Part shown: positions 1 to 5,117 of the stretch, one piece after another
Layout: each line of letters opens with the position of its first letter
Numbering within the stretch: position 1 is the stretch's first letter
Position numbers and translations under genes: made by a program
Source of the DNA: a bacterium
GTDB lineage: Bacteria > Bdellovibrionota > FAC87 > UBA2466
Direction: 5' to 3'
NCBI GenBank assembly: GCA_022842225.1
Contig: JALHPX010000086.1
Span: 1 to 9,411 of the forward strand
Length of the DNA stretch: 9,411 bases
Notes under the pieces: model-generated
Databases searched by the model: none
The model's input: the letters and a program-made list of their open reading frames with translations, nothing else
Told to the model about the DNA's origin: nothing

Positions 1-478
1 GTGCTTCGGTAATCTCCACTTGTTGGAGATAGGGCAGGGATTCGCTTTCTGGGCCGATGTATCCGGTCCAACAATAAACCAAATCCACCTCTGGTTGGGC
101 ATCGAGAAGTGCTACTTGTTTTTCGATCTTACTTGGCTGCCAAACATCGTCGGAACCCATGCCGGCCAGGTATTCGCCGTGCGAAGCTTTGATTCCGACA
201 TTGGCTGCAGCGGAGACGCCCTGATTAGACTGACGCAGAATGCGCAGGCGGGAGTCGCGAAGGCTTTCAATTTGGGAGAGTGTTTGATCGGTGGAGCCAT
301 CATCCACGACAATGAGCTCTAAATCGGCATACGTCTGCGCGAGAACCGAGTTTACCGCCTCGGAAATATATCGCTCGCCATTGTAGACGGGCATGATGAC
401 GGAAACGCGTGGCTGTTTTACGCCGGTCTTGTTTTGATAATCTCCCCCGCGATTTCTCACCCCTAGTTTTTCAGGCAT
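1..478 (-). CDS. Family 2 glycosyltransferase, N-terminal part (runs off left edge)
   Basis: The first 159 codons of a GT-A fold glycosyltransferase that would transfer a sugar from a nucleotide-sugar, probably at the inner face of the cytoplasmic membrane for a surface glycan. Seen directly: the opening strand PRVSVIMPVYNGERY (residues 23-37), the nucleotide-binding VVDDGSTD (57-64), the QGVSAAANVGI segment (86-96) and GMGSDDVWQPSKIEKQ (106-121). The last stretch sits where the metal-binding DxD normally lies, usually within LDSDD or LDADD. Here the first Asp is Gly108, a variant known in some family 2 enzymes, so inactivity should not be assumed. The C-terminal half lies outside the window, so the acceptor cannot be judged. 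The start at 478 has only a weak GAG-type ribosome site. An in-frame ATG nine codons upstream (505) is possible, and an in-frame stop lies just above that. Confidence 0.92.
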   Translation of the reverse strand, partial: MPEKLGVRNRGGDYQNKTGVKQPRVSVIMPVYNGERYISEAVNSVLAQTYADLELIVVDDGSTDQTLSQIESLRDSRLRILRQSNQGVSAAANVGIKASHGEYLAGMGSDDVWQPSKIEKQVALLDAQPEVDLVYCWTGYIGPESESLPYLQQVEITEA

Positions 479-617
479 TGTACGAGTCTCGATGCCGGTC
501 CCCATTTGCAAACGCTAAACGAAACCAGACACCTGGTCGACAAATACTGTCACCACCAAAGTATTCGACGAGTGTACTGGCGTCGGTGTGCGGGAGTAGC
601 ACGTGATATTTTGGCAT
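471..617 (-). CDS. Doubtful small ORF (48 aa) overlapping the glycosyltransferase start
   Basis: An ATG-to-TGA ORF of 48 codons (starts MPKYHVLLPHTDAS, ends RHRDSYNA). Its stop overlaps the first 8 bases of the family 2 glycosyltransferase, an arrangement compatible with translational coupling. I do not recognise the product. It has no signal peptide or membrane segment, and no strong Shine-Dalgarno sequence precedes it. Its start codon lies inside the possible sigma-54 element at 612-627 on the other strand, and its body covers the inverted repeat at 536-569. It could be a real leader peptide, the end of a decayed gene, or chance. Confidence 0.2.
   Translation of the reverse strand: MPKYHVLLPHTDASTLVEYFGGDSICRPGVWFRLAFANGDRHRDSYNA
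536..569. repeat. Inverted repeat upstream of the 648 gene
   Basis: Arms GTCGA-ATACT (536-540 and 544-548, split by a 3-base bulge) and AGTATTCGAC (560-569) are exact complements, with an 11-base loop. If the sigma-54-like element at 612-627 is used, the repeat lies about 70-100 bases upstream of the transcription start, where enhancer-binding activators usually bind. It could equally be an RNA hairpin or chance. Confidence 0.35.
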
Positions 618-627
618 GGAGTCTGCT
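612..627 (+). promoter_or_regulatory. Possible sigma-54 (-24/-12) promoter for the 648 gene
   Basis: TGGCAT-N5-CTGCT keeps the invariant GG (613-614) and GC (625-626) with the required 10 bases between them. It differs from the TGGCAC-N5-TTGCW consensus at two positions. The start would fall near 637, leaving a very short leader of about 11 bases before the ATG at 648, which weakens the case. Confidence 0.35.
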
Positions 628-647
628 TTGTTTAAGAGCGGATTCCT

Positions 648-1370
648 ATGTCTAGCATTTTAAAAAGATCGCGCGCGGTTAGCTGGTTTCTCGTCGCTAT
701 CGCCTTGCTCAGTATTCCGTCGGAATGCATGGGCAGAATGCGCGATCGTTCTTATCGAAGCGTCGCAGGCACCAAGAGGCTAACGCCTCCAATGCTCCTA
801 ACCTACTTCGTAGCCCCCGGAACTATCGACGATAGCGGCACTCGTTCGGGGTCGCGCACGCAACGCCCTTCGTTTTACCTGGGAGCGGGCTTATTGGCGA
901 CTAGAGCGCGCGACAGCGCCACTGTTGCCGGCACATCACCTCTCAACTACGGCGGCTTCTCGGTATCCGTTCTCTGGCATCCACAAATGGATTGGTTAAT
1001 CCGCGCCTCTTTCGCCTACACCTACCGCACCTTTGCCTTAGCCCAAGACCCAACGGGAACAGGCCAAGCCCAATTCGGCCAAAATTGGTTGGGAACACTT
1101 TCGTTAGAATATGAGTGGCTAGCCGCCGGCGACTTCCGAGTCAGCTCGGGCTGGTCCAACCAAGTAGCCTACGGCTACCGCGCTTCGGGCAACTTCACCG
1201 GTCCTACCTACACCCCACTCTGGACGTATAAAACCGGCATAGGCTCCACAGCCCGCTATGAAGTCCTAAAAGATATCGACGTATACGCCGAAGCCCAGCT
1301 CCTCCTGGGCTTCTCAAGACCTATCGAATACCAACCCCAATTCGGCGCAGGCTTAATGCTCGGCCTCTAA
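648..1370 (+). CDS. Secreted, probable outer-membrane beta-barrel protein of unknown function
   Basis: 240 residues. The N-terminus has a basic stretch (KRSR, 6-9) followed by a hydrophobic core (about 12-23, SWFLVAIALLSI), consistent with a Sec signal peptide. The Cys at 27 is not preceded by a proper lipobox, so a lipoprotein is unlikely. From about residue 75 the chain alternates polar and aromatic/hydrophobic residues (FYLGAGLLATRA, GFSVSVLWHP, WLIRASFAYTYRTF, NWLGTLSLEYEWL, VYAEAQLLLGF, QFGAGLMLGL), the pattern of antiparallel membrane beta strands with short Gly/Asn turns. It ends in a short strand finishing in Leu, reasonable for a BAM substrate though not the classical terminal Phe. 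I cannot name the family. It is transcribed away from the left-edge glycosyltransferase and converges on the DksA-like gene. The ribosome site (GAGCGGA) is weak. Confidence 0.8.
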   Translation: MSSILKRSRAVSWFLVAIALLSIPSECMGRMRDRSYRSVAGTKRLTPPMLLTYFVAPGTIDDSGTRSGSRTQRPSFYLGAGLLATRARDSATVAGTSPLNYGGFSVSVLWHPQMDWLIRASFAYTYRTFALAQDPTGTGQAQFGQNWLGTLSLEYEWLAAGDFRVSSGWSNQVAYGYRASGNFTGPTYTPLWTYKTGIGSTARYEVLKDIDVYAEAQLLLGFSRPIEYQPQFGAGLMLGL

Positions 1371-1385
1371 GGATGACCGCTACCT

Positions 1386-1461
1386 TCGGGGCCCCGAGGG
1401 AGACTGACACCTTTTCGTCGGGGCCCCGAGGGAGACTGACACCTTTTCGGACACCTTTTCG
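1386..1461. repeat. Tandem palindromic REP-like repeat (2 full units plus a partial)
   Basis: Two identical 32-bp units (1386-1417 and 1418-1449) are followed by a 12-bp partial copy, GACACCTTTTCG (1450-1461). Each unit begins with the perfect palindrome TCGGGGCCCCGA and ends in GACACCTTTTCG. The array sits 15 bp after the stop of the 648 gene and directly beside a terminator, in a gap between convergent genes. This is the usual location of REP/BIME elements mobilised by Y1-type RAYT transposases. No such transposase is in the window, so the class is inferred. Confidence 0.75.
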
Positions 1462-1465
1462 GGGC

Positions 1466-1503
1466 AAAAAAAAACCGAGTCCCCTTTCAGGGCTCGGTTT
1501 CTT
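1466..1503. terminator. Bidirectional rho-independent terminator
   Basis: The stem AAACCGAG (1472-1479) pairs with CTCGGTTT (1493-1500) and continues with CCC (1481-1483) pairing GGG (1490-1492) past a one-base bulge, over a 6-base loop. Nine As (1466-1474) on the left become a strong U tract for minus-strand transcripts leaving the DksA-like gene. The shorter T run on the right gives a weaker terminator for the 648 gene. Confidence 0.85.
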
Positions 1504-1523
1504 AAAGTGTTACGAAAAGGATC

Positions 1524-1946
1524 TTATACGAACGGTGCGCTTCCGCCCGTGGAACCCTTGATGCTACGGCCGCCGTGCTGCATTAAGTTTTCCTGGCGAC
1601 GCTCTTCGGCTTCCATTTCTGACTTGCAGTTAATGCAAAGAGTCGTAACGGGACGCGCTTGTAAGCGCTTCACGCCGATTTCGCCGCCGCAGGATTCGCA
1701 GACGCCGTAAGTACCGTCGTCAATCTTGCGAAGAACCTTTTGGTACTTCGAGATGAGCTTGCGCTCGCGGTCTTTGATACGAAGTTCGAAGTTCCGCTCG
1801 GTTTCAAACGATGCCTGATCGTTCACATCCGGTAGTGCGGAGTTATTGGAATTCGCTTCCACGAGTTTGACGCTCGCATCTTTTTGAAGCTCGACCAATT
1901 GCTCTTCGAGAACTTTTTTAAATTTCGCTAAGTCCGTTTTTTTCAT
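1524..1946 (-). CDS. DksA/TraR-family C4 zinc-finger transcription factor
   Basis: 140 residues. DksA proteins enter the secondary channel of RNA polymerase and, usually with ppGpp, adjust promoter choice. Seen: an N-terminal helix (1-35), then DVNDQA (40-45), which fits the DxxDxA signature at the coiled-coil tip (Asp40, Asp43, Ala45), and a second long charged helix (46-77). The four-cysteine zinc finger is C83-x2-C86-x17-C104-x2-C107. The final C-terminal helix runs 107-123, followed by a Gly/Ser-rich tail. Length is close to E. coli DksA (151). All metal ligands and both tip aspartates are present, so it should be active. Whether it is the main DksA or a paralogue cannot be told from one locus. 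The start is supported by GAAGGG about 8 bases upstream. Nearest minus-strand neighbour upstream is the Tyr-rich protein gene, but a separate promoter lies between them. Confidence 0.93.
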   Translation of the reverse strand: MKKTDLAKFKKVLEEQLVELQKDASVKLVEANSNNSALPDVNDQASFETERNFELRIKDRERKLISKYQKVLRKIDDGTYGVCESCGGEIGVKRLQARPVTTLCINCKSEMEAEERRQENLMQHGGRSIKGSTGGSAPFV

Positions 1947-1978
1947 TCAAAGCACCCTTCGAAGTACATTGACCGAGG

Positions 1979-2007
1979 AAAATCTCCGAAATCGGAGAAA
2001 ATGTCAA
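1979..2007 (-). promoter_or_regulatory. Sigma-70-type promoter for the DksA-like gene
   Basis: A perfect -35 TTGACA (2002-2007) is followed, after a 17-base spacer, by GATTTT (1979-1984), which matches the -10 consensus at only three of six positions. The start would be near 1972, giving a leader of about 25 bases with the Shine-Dalgarno sequence. A perfect -35 with a poor -10 suggests a regulated promoter. Confidence 0.5.
1983..1998. promoter_or_regulatory. Inverted repeat in the promoter spacer, candidate operator
   Basis: TCTCCGA-AA-TCGGAGA is a perfect 7-bp inverted repeat separated by two bases. It occupies almost exactly the spacer between the -35 and -10 boxes of the DksA-like gene, a position where a dimeric regulator would block or alter polymerase binding. 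The regulator is unknown. Confidence 0.45.
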
Positions 2008-2070
2008 TGAAATCTAGAACGCACTGCGACAAAGGTGAATAAATCCGTAGGTTTACAGAGAGATAAGAAA

Positions 2071-2174
2071 AGGGGGAGTACGGAAGCGACCCCCATGAAA
2101 CAAGATATGTGTTTCGGGGCCACATAAGGGGGAGGAGGCGAGTTCCATGCCGGGCCGCTTCCGTACTTTTTCCC
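2071..2174. repeat. Structured inverted repeat, possible small RNA or MITE-like element
   Basis: AGTACGGAAGCG (2077-2088) and CGCTTCCGTACT (2156-2167) are perfect 12-bp complements 67 bases apart. In plus-strand RNA the stem extends outward through G-U pairs (2073-2076 with 2168-2171). Inside, CCCC-AT-GAAAC (2091-2101) pairs with GTTTCGGGG (2111-2119) over a 9-base loop. A mutually exclusive hairpin, TATGTG (2106-2111) with CACATA (2121-2126), is also possible, and GGGGG (2128-2132) could instead pair with the CCCCC at 2090-2094. A terminator-like hairpin follows on the plus strand. It matches no RNA family I can recognise; 4.5S, 6S and c-di-GMP riboswitch signatures were looked for and not seen. 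Confidence 0.5.
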
Positions 2175-2200
2175 TGGAAGGCTTTCCTTCCAAGCTTTTT
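2175..2200 (+). terminator. Terminator-like hairpin on the plus strand
   Basis: TGGAAGG (2175-2181) pairs with CCTTCCA (2186-2192) over a CTTT loop, and AGCTTTTT follows. The T run exists only in the plus direction, although the nearest protein gene here is on the minus strand. It would therefore end a plus-strand transcript covering 2071-2174, if one exists. The stem has only 7 pairs. Confidence 0.35.
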
Positions 2201-2208
2201 GCCAACCG

Positions 2209-3051
2209 TTAGTGCGTTACGATGCTGCGAGGTTCCTGATAACGAGTGGGCGGGACACCGGTGAGGGTGTCAGGCGTGTCGTTGATCGGGTCTCTGTCTA
2301 CGGGTCCAACCGAGCAGGGATCCAACACGGAGCCACAGCTTGCCCACGTCGGCGCCGTCGGTAAGGACGGGGTCGTTGGCGTGGTCGATTGAGAGCCTAG
2401 GTCGATCAAAATGTTGATGCGGTTGTAAATCAAACCGCCGCCGTAATAGCTGCTGCCACCGTAGGTTGGGTAGCTGGAGTAGCTTGGGTACTGTCCATAA
2501 CTCGGATACGAGGAACCGTAATACGATCCACCCGTCGAGTAAGGGTAGCTGCCGTAAGAAGAGCCGTATGCCGACGAGTATGGGTAGCAATACTGGCTAT
2601 AAGGCGAATAGTAGCCCGAGCCGTAATGGCCGCCGTAGCTGCTTCCATAAGAGCCGTATGTCGACGAGGGATAACCAGAGGTGCCATATCCTAAAGTAGG
2701 AGGAGCGTAGGGACCCGAGCTCTGGCCGTAAATCGAAGGGTAAGAGCTGTATCCGTATCCGCTTCCATACGTTCCGCAGCTGGTGCAAGAAGCACCGTAG
2801 CTGGAAGAAGGGTAACCGTAGCCGTAGCTGGTAGATGGATAACTTCCTGAGCTGTAGCCCGAGGAGTAACCCGAGTAACCAGTCGATAAAGAGATGGCGA
2901 TTCCCGCTAAGTTCGTTCCCCCCGTGGTGTAAGCCGACGAGTAAGCCGTCGGAGAACAGCTCGAAGAGCTACCGTAACTTACGCAGGTTGCGTAAGAAGG
3001 GACTGCGGAGATCACCGCTCCCAGTACTAAAATCAAAAAATTTCGTCGCAT
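2209..3051 (-). CDS. Secreted Tyr/Gly/Ser low-complexity protein
   Basis: 280 residues from the chosen start, MRRNFLILVLGAVISAV, a typical Sec signal peptide with likely cleavage after SYA (19-21). Residues 59-209 are a low-complexity tract of SYG, GYG, SYP and YY units: 41 of 151 residues are Tyr, and the tract has no Asp, Glu, Lys or Arg. A short ordered-looking segment (NRINILIDLG, about 210-219) and a Pro/Thr-rich, charged tail follow. Seven cysteines remain after the signal region (23, 32, 89, 92, 155, 239, 246), which could cross-link. Composition resembles structural, adhesive or matrix proteins; function is inferred only. An ATG at 3165 gives a longer frame but is rejected: it lies upstream of the expected start of the sigma-54 promoter transcript, and it would bury the signal peptide. 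GGGAG precedes the chosen ATG. The gene stands alone. Confidence 0.85.
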   Translation of the reverse strand: MRRNFLILVLGAVISAVPSYATCVSYGSSSSCSPTAYSSAYTTGGTNLAGIAISLSTGYSGYSSGYSSGSYPSTSYGYGYPSSSYGASCTSCGTYGSGYGYSSYPSIYGQSSGPYAPPTLGYGTSGYPSSTYGSYGSSYGGHYGSGYYSPYSQYCYPYSSAYGSSYGSYPYSTGGSYYGSSYPSYGQYPSYSSYPTYGGSSYYGGGLIYNRINILIDLGSQSTTPTTPSLPTAPTWASCGSVLDPCSVGPVDRDPINDTPDTLTGVPPTRYQEPRSIVTH

Positions 3052-3160
3052 CGCTCTCACTCCCGCAATTGCTCCGTTATTGGAGCGCCACATTTCGCTT
3101 CCCAGCTTAGAGACTGTTGGTGCGTTCCAAAGTCCCTGGGCGACATTCAGGGATATACAA

Positions 3161-3176
3161 AGCAAGTGGTGTGCCA
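3161..3176 (-). promoter_or_regulatory. Sigma-54 (-24/-12) promoter of the Tyr-rich protein gene
   Basis: TGGCAC-ACCAC-TTGCT matches the sigma-54 consensus TGGCAC-N5-TTGCW at every conserved position, with GG and GC exactly 10 bases apart. Transcription should begin near 3150, giving a leader of about 100 bases before the ATG at 3051. Such promoters need an AAA+ enhancer-binding activator, so the gene is probably switched on by a specific signal. This element and the palindromes at 3198-3247 are the main content of the 344-bp gap between the divergent genes at 3051 and 3396. Confidence 0.8.
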
Positions 3177-3197
3177 GTGCTGGAATGTCACAACTTG

Positions 3198-3247
3198 AAG
3201 CGTCGCGACGTTTGCTGAATGGACCGATCGATGTACACTGATAGTGT
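3198..3247. promoter_or_regulatory. Palindromes upstream of the sigma-54 promoter, candidate activator sites
   Basis: Two palindromes lie upstream of the predicted start near 3150. CGTCGCGACG (3201-3210) is perfect and extends to 3198-3213 with one mismatched pair, at about -48 to -63. ACACT-GAT-AGTGT (3235-3247) has perfect 5-bp arms at about -85 to -97, a usual distance for enhancer-binding proteins. Ownership is uncertain because the plus-strand gene at 3396 could also use them. Confidence 0.35.
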
Positions 3248-3395
3248 CGGAATCGCCGATATCAGCGTGCTGTTTCTGACGGCGCTGGTCCAACCGCTTT
3301 ATTTTTAAGCAACTAAAGTGTATAGCCGCCCGACAGGCGGTAGGGCGCAATTTACGTCTCCAATCGTCGGCCTAGGGAAAAGCGAAGAGGAAAAA

Positions 3396-4241
3396 GTGAA
3401 AAACAGCATCTCCATAGTGCGAAGACTTGCAGTGTACGGATTTTTTGGCGCGATTTTTATCGTCGTAACCGACGCAAATGCCGCCGCTGGCAGTAATCGC
3501 TACGTTCCTCTTCAAGAACAAGCGCAGGGACAGTCGCTGACAGGCGCCAATCTTCTGAATGACAGTTTGTTTTCAAATCCCGCATCGAGTGCTTTCACCA
3601 ACGTATACACGGTGGATGCAACCTTCACGGGCCCTAAGAATTTCTCAGCTTCGATTTTAGATACGCGCACTTCTCCTATTAGTGGAGCGTTGGGATATTC
3701 CCGCCAACCCACGCTGTTTGAAAATCAGCTGGTGCAGTCCGCGCAAGGTGCGATGAGCACTAAAGTGCTTCCTTATTTAGCGTTTGGTCTTGGCGGGCAC
3801 ATTCTTTGGGCGCCCGATGCGCTGGGCAGGCCCGGTCGTCACACCGATTTAGATTTCGGCGCCTTGCTCAATTTCGAGGCCATTCAAATCGGGATGACAG
3901 TGCGAAGTGTCATGGGCGGCGACACCAGCTTAGGGGATCCACGACAGACCAGCATTGGTGCCCGCATCAACTACCAGCAAACCATGTTCTTCTCGGCCAC
4001 CGTGCAATCCGAGCACAATAGTATGAAGCCCGAGCAATATGGTTTTGGTGCGGAGTACATTTCGCCTTATCGCTTTTCACTCAAGGGCGGCTACCGCATT
4101 CGCCCGACCGAAAACCGTTCCTATTGGAGCGCTGGGTTCGGCATTCTCTCGCCCAAGATCGCATTGCACTACGCAGTGGTATTTCCTCGCATTAATGACG
4201 AGGCAGTGCAGCATATGGTTGGCGCAACGGTCCTGTTCTAA
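3396..4241 (+). CDS. Secreted, probable outer-membrane beta-barrel protein
   Basis: 281 residues with a GTG start, chosen because AGAGG lies 6 bases upstream and the signal peptide then begins at once: KNSISIVRR, a hydrophobic core (about 12-24), and likely cleavage after DANA. An upstream ATG at 3318 would add 26 residues before the signal and is rejected. The mature protein opens with a Gln-rich segment, then LLNDSLFSNPASSAFTN (about 54-70), which recalls the NPA-type motif near the N-terminus of FadL/PorV-like barrels. Repeated amphipathic strands follow (LDFGALLNFEAIQIGMTV, QTSIGARINYQQTMFFSATV, QYGFGAEYI, FSLKGGYRI, YWSAGFGIL), and the last strand ends VGATVLF. A terminal Phe is the classical BAM recognition signal. 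I cannot name the substrate. It lies 84 bp before the next barrel-like gene on the same strand, so the two may be co-transcribed. Confidence 0.82.
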   Translation: MKNSISIVRRLAVYGFFGAIFIVVTDANAAAGSNRYVPLQEQAQGQSLTGANLLNDSLFSNPASSAFTNVYTVDATFTGPKNFSASILDTRTSPISGALGYSRQPTLFENQLVQSAQGAMSTKVLPYLAFGLGGHILWAPDALGRPGRHTDLDFGALLNFEAIQIGMTVRSVMGGDTSLGDPRQTSIGARINYQQTMFFSATVQSEHNSMKPEQYGFGAEYISPYRFSLKGGYRIRPTENRSYWSAGFGILSPKIALHYAVVFPRINDEAVQHMVGATVLF

Positions 4242-4311
4242 GCCCAAGGCCGCTCTCCCGCATACCCATTCTCAGTCTAAAACAGGCCTCTCCTCCTACC
4301 GATAAGAGTGT

Positions 4312-4318
4312 GGGGGAG
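4312..4318 (+). promoter_or_regulatory. Strong ribosome binding site that decides a TTG start
   Basis: GGGGGAG lies 7 bases before an in-frame TTG at 4326. The alternative GTG at 4308 has no good Shine-Dalgarno sequence and would place this site inside the coding region. Confidence 0.55.
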
Positions 4319-4325
4319 TCCGCTG

Positions 4326-5117
4326 TTGCGCGCACTGCGTCTACAAAATCTTTTTCTCACGCTGGCTTTGATCTCTACGACGCCTATTGTGGCGGAGAGT
4401 TTTGAACTACTCCCTTCCGGCCGCCCCTTTCGTCTGACGTTTGCCGACCCCCAGGAAATCCGCATGATGCTGTCCGCGGATCAGAACAGCAAAATCCAGG
4501 CAATCGTAGGCAATTACTTTTCGTTGATTGGAATCGGCGGAGAGAAAGACGACACCCGCATTCATCTAGGGTTAGAGGGACGCGGCTATTTCACCCTTCG
4601 CCAGGAAGGAACACGTTTTCCGTTAGAAACAGTGGATGGAATGTTTGGCGCTTACTTAGAAGCTAAGTTTGGCGTGATGCAAATCCAAACCAGATACACC
4701 CACGTCTCGGCTCACATCGCCGACGGCTTACCAGTTGAATCCCAGCCCTTTAGCCGCGAGTACTTCACATTCCGAGTGGGCTACGTCCCCGACAACAATT
4801 TCCAACTCTACGCAGGCATCTCCGAAATCGCGAACGCTTATCCAAGCGTCCCCAAATCAGGTCTTCAAACCGGCGGACATTACTTTCTGCCATTACCATT
4901 CTGGCTCACACCATATGTAGGCTGGGATCTGCAATGGAAAGAAGAATGGCAAAAAACCGGAATCACGGTCCAACTCGGACTAGCAATCAACAACACCGCA
5001 AACCGCTATAAATCCTTCCGCATCTTCTACAACTACTACTCCGGCGGCGACACTCGCGGCCAATTCTACGGCCAACCCATGACCACTCACTCCCTCGGCC
5101 TAGAAATGCAGCTCTAA
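4326..5117 (+). CDS. DUF1207-type outer-membrane protein
   Basis: 263 residues from the TTG at 4326; starting at the GTG at 4308 would add six. The N-terminus (RALRLQNLFLTLALISTTPIVA) is a Sec signal peptide. The mature part has PFRLTFADPQEIRM near its start, matching the pattern 'F-x-LADP-x-xP/R' of DUF1207. It then has HLGLEGRGYFTL, an A-x-F-G-V-M-QIQTRY strand and HVSAHIADG, which fits the conserved R-x-x-x-x-SSHLGD-like stretch of that family. Family assignment is from remembered pattern, not a search. The rest alternates as membrane beta strands, ending SLGLEMQL. The role of DUF1207 proteins is unknown. The final four codons and stop (from 5107) lie within the left arm of a long inverted repeat, so the true C-terminus may have been replaced or capped by that element. 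Confidence 0.75.
   Translation: MRALRLQNLFLTLALISTTPIVAESFELLPSGRPFRLTFADPQEIRMMLSADQNSKIQAIVGNYFSLIGIGGEKDDTRIHLGLEGRGYFTLRQEGTRFPLETVDGMFGAYLEAKFGVMQIQTRYTHVSAHIADGLPVESQPFSREYFTFRVGYVPDNNFQLYAGISEIANAYPSVPKSGLQTGGHYFLPLPFWLTPYVGWDLQWKEEWQKTGITVQLGLAINNTANRYKSFRIFYNYYSGGDTRGQFYGQPMTTHSLGLEMQL

Noticed and set aside
1386..1461. CRISPR array
   Set aside because: The units are directly adjacent with no spacers, and no cas gene is present.
1943..2125. Minus-strand ORF of 60 codons overlapping the DksA-like gene's promoter
   Set aside because: It covers the promoter, operator-like repeat and structured element, and has no ribosome site or recognisable product.
2139..2154. Minus-strand GG-N10-GC spacing (CGGCAT ... 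TCGCC) as another sigma-54 site
   Set aside because: Several conserved positions are missing, and no suitable gene start lies downstream; GG-N10-GC alone occurs often by chance.
2835..3110. Plus-strand ORF of 91 codons opposite the Tyr-rich gene
   Set aside because: It is an antisense shadow of the repetitive TAC/TCC/GGC-rich coding sequence, with no ribosome site.
3052..3165. N-terminal extension of the Tyr-rich protein from an ATG at 3165
   Set aside because: It starts upstream of the expected transcription start (about 3150), within the -12 element of the sigma-54 promoter, and would place 38 residues before a clear signal peptide.
3318..3395. ATG at 3318 as start of the second barrel gene
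   Set aside because: The GTG at 3396 has a good ribosome site and is followed at once by the signal peptide; the extension is hydrophilic and contains a small GC hairpin better read as leader.
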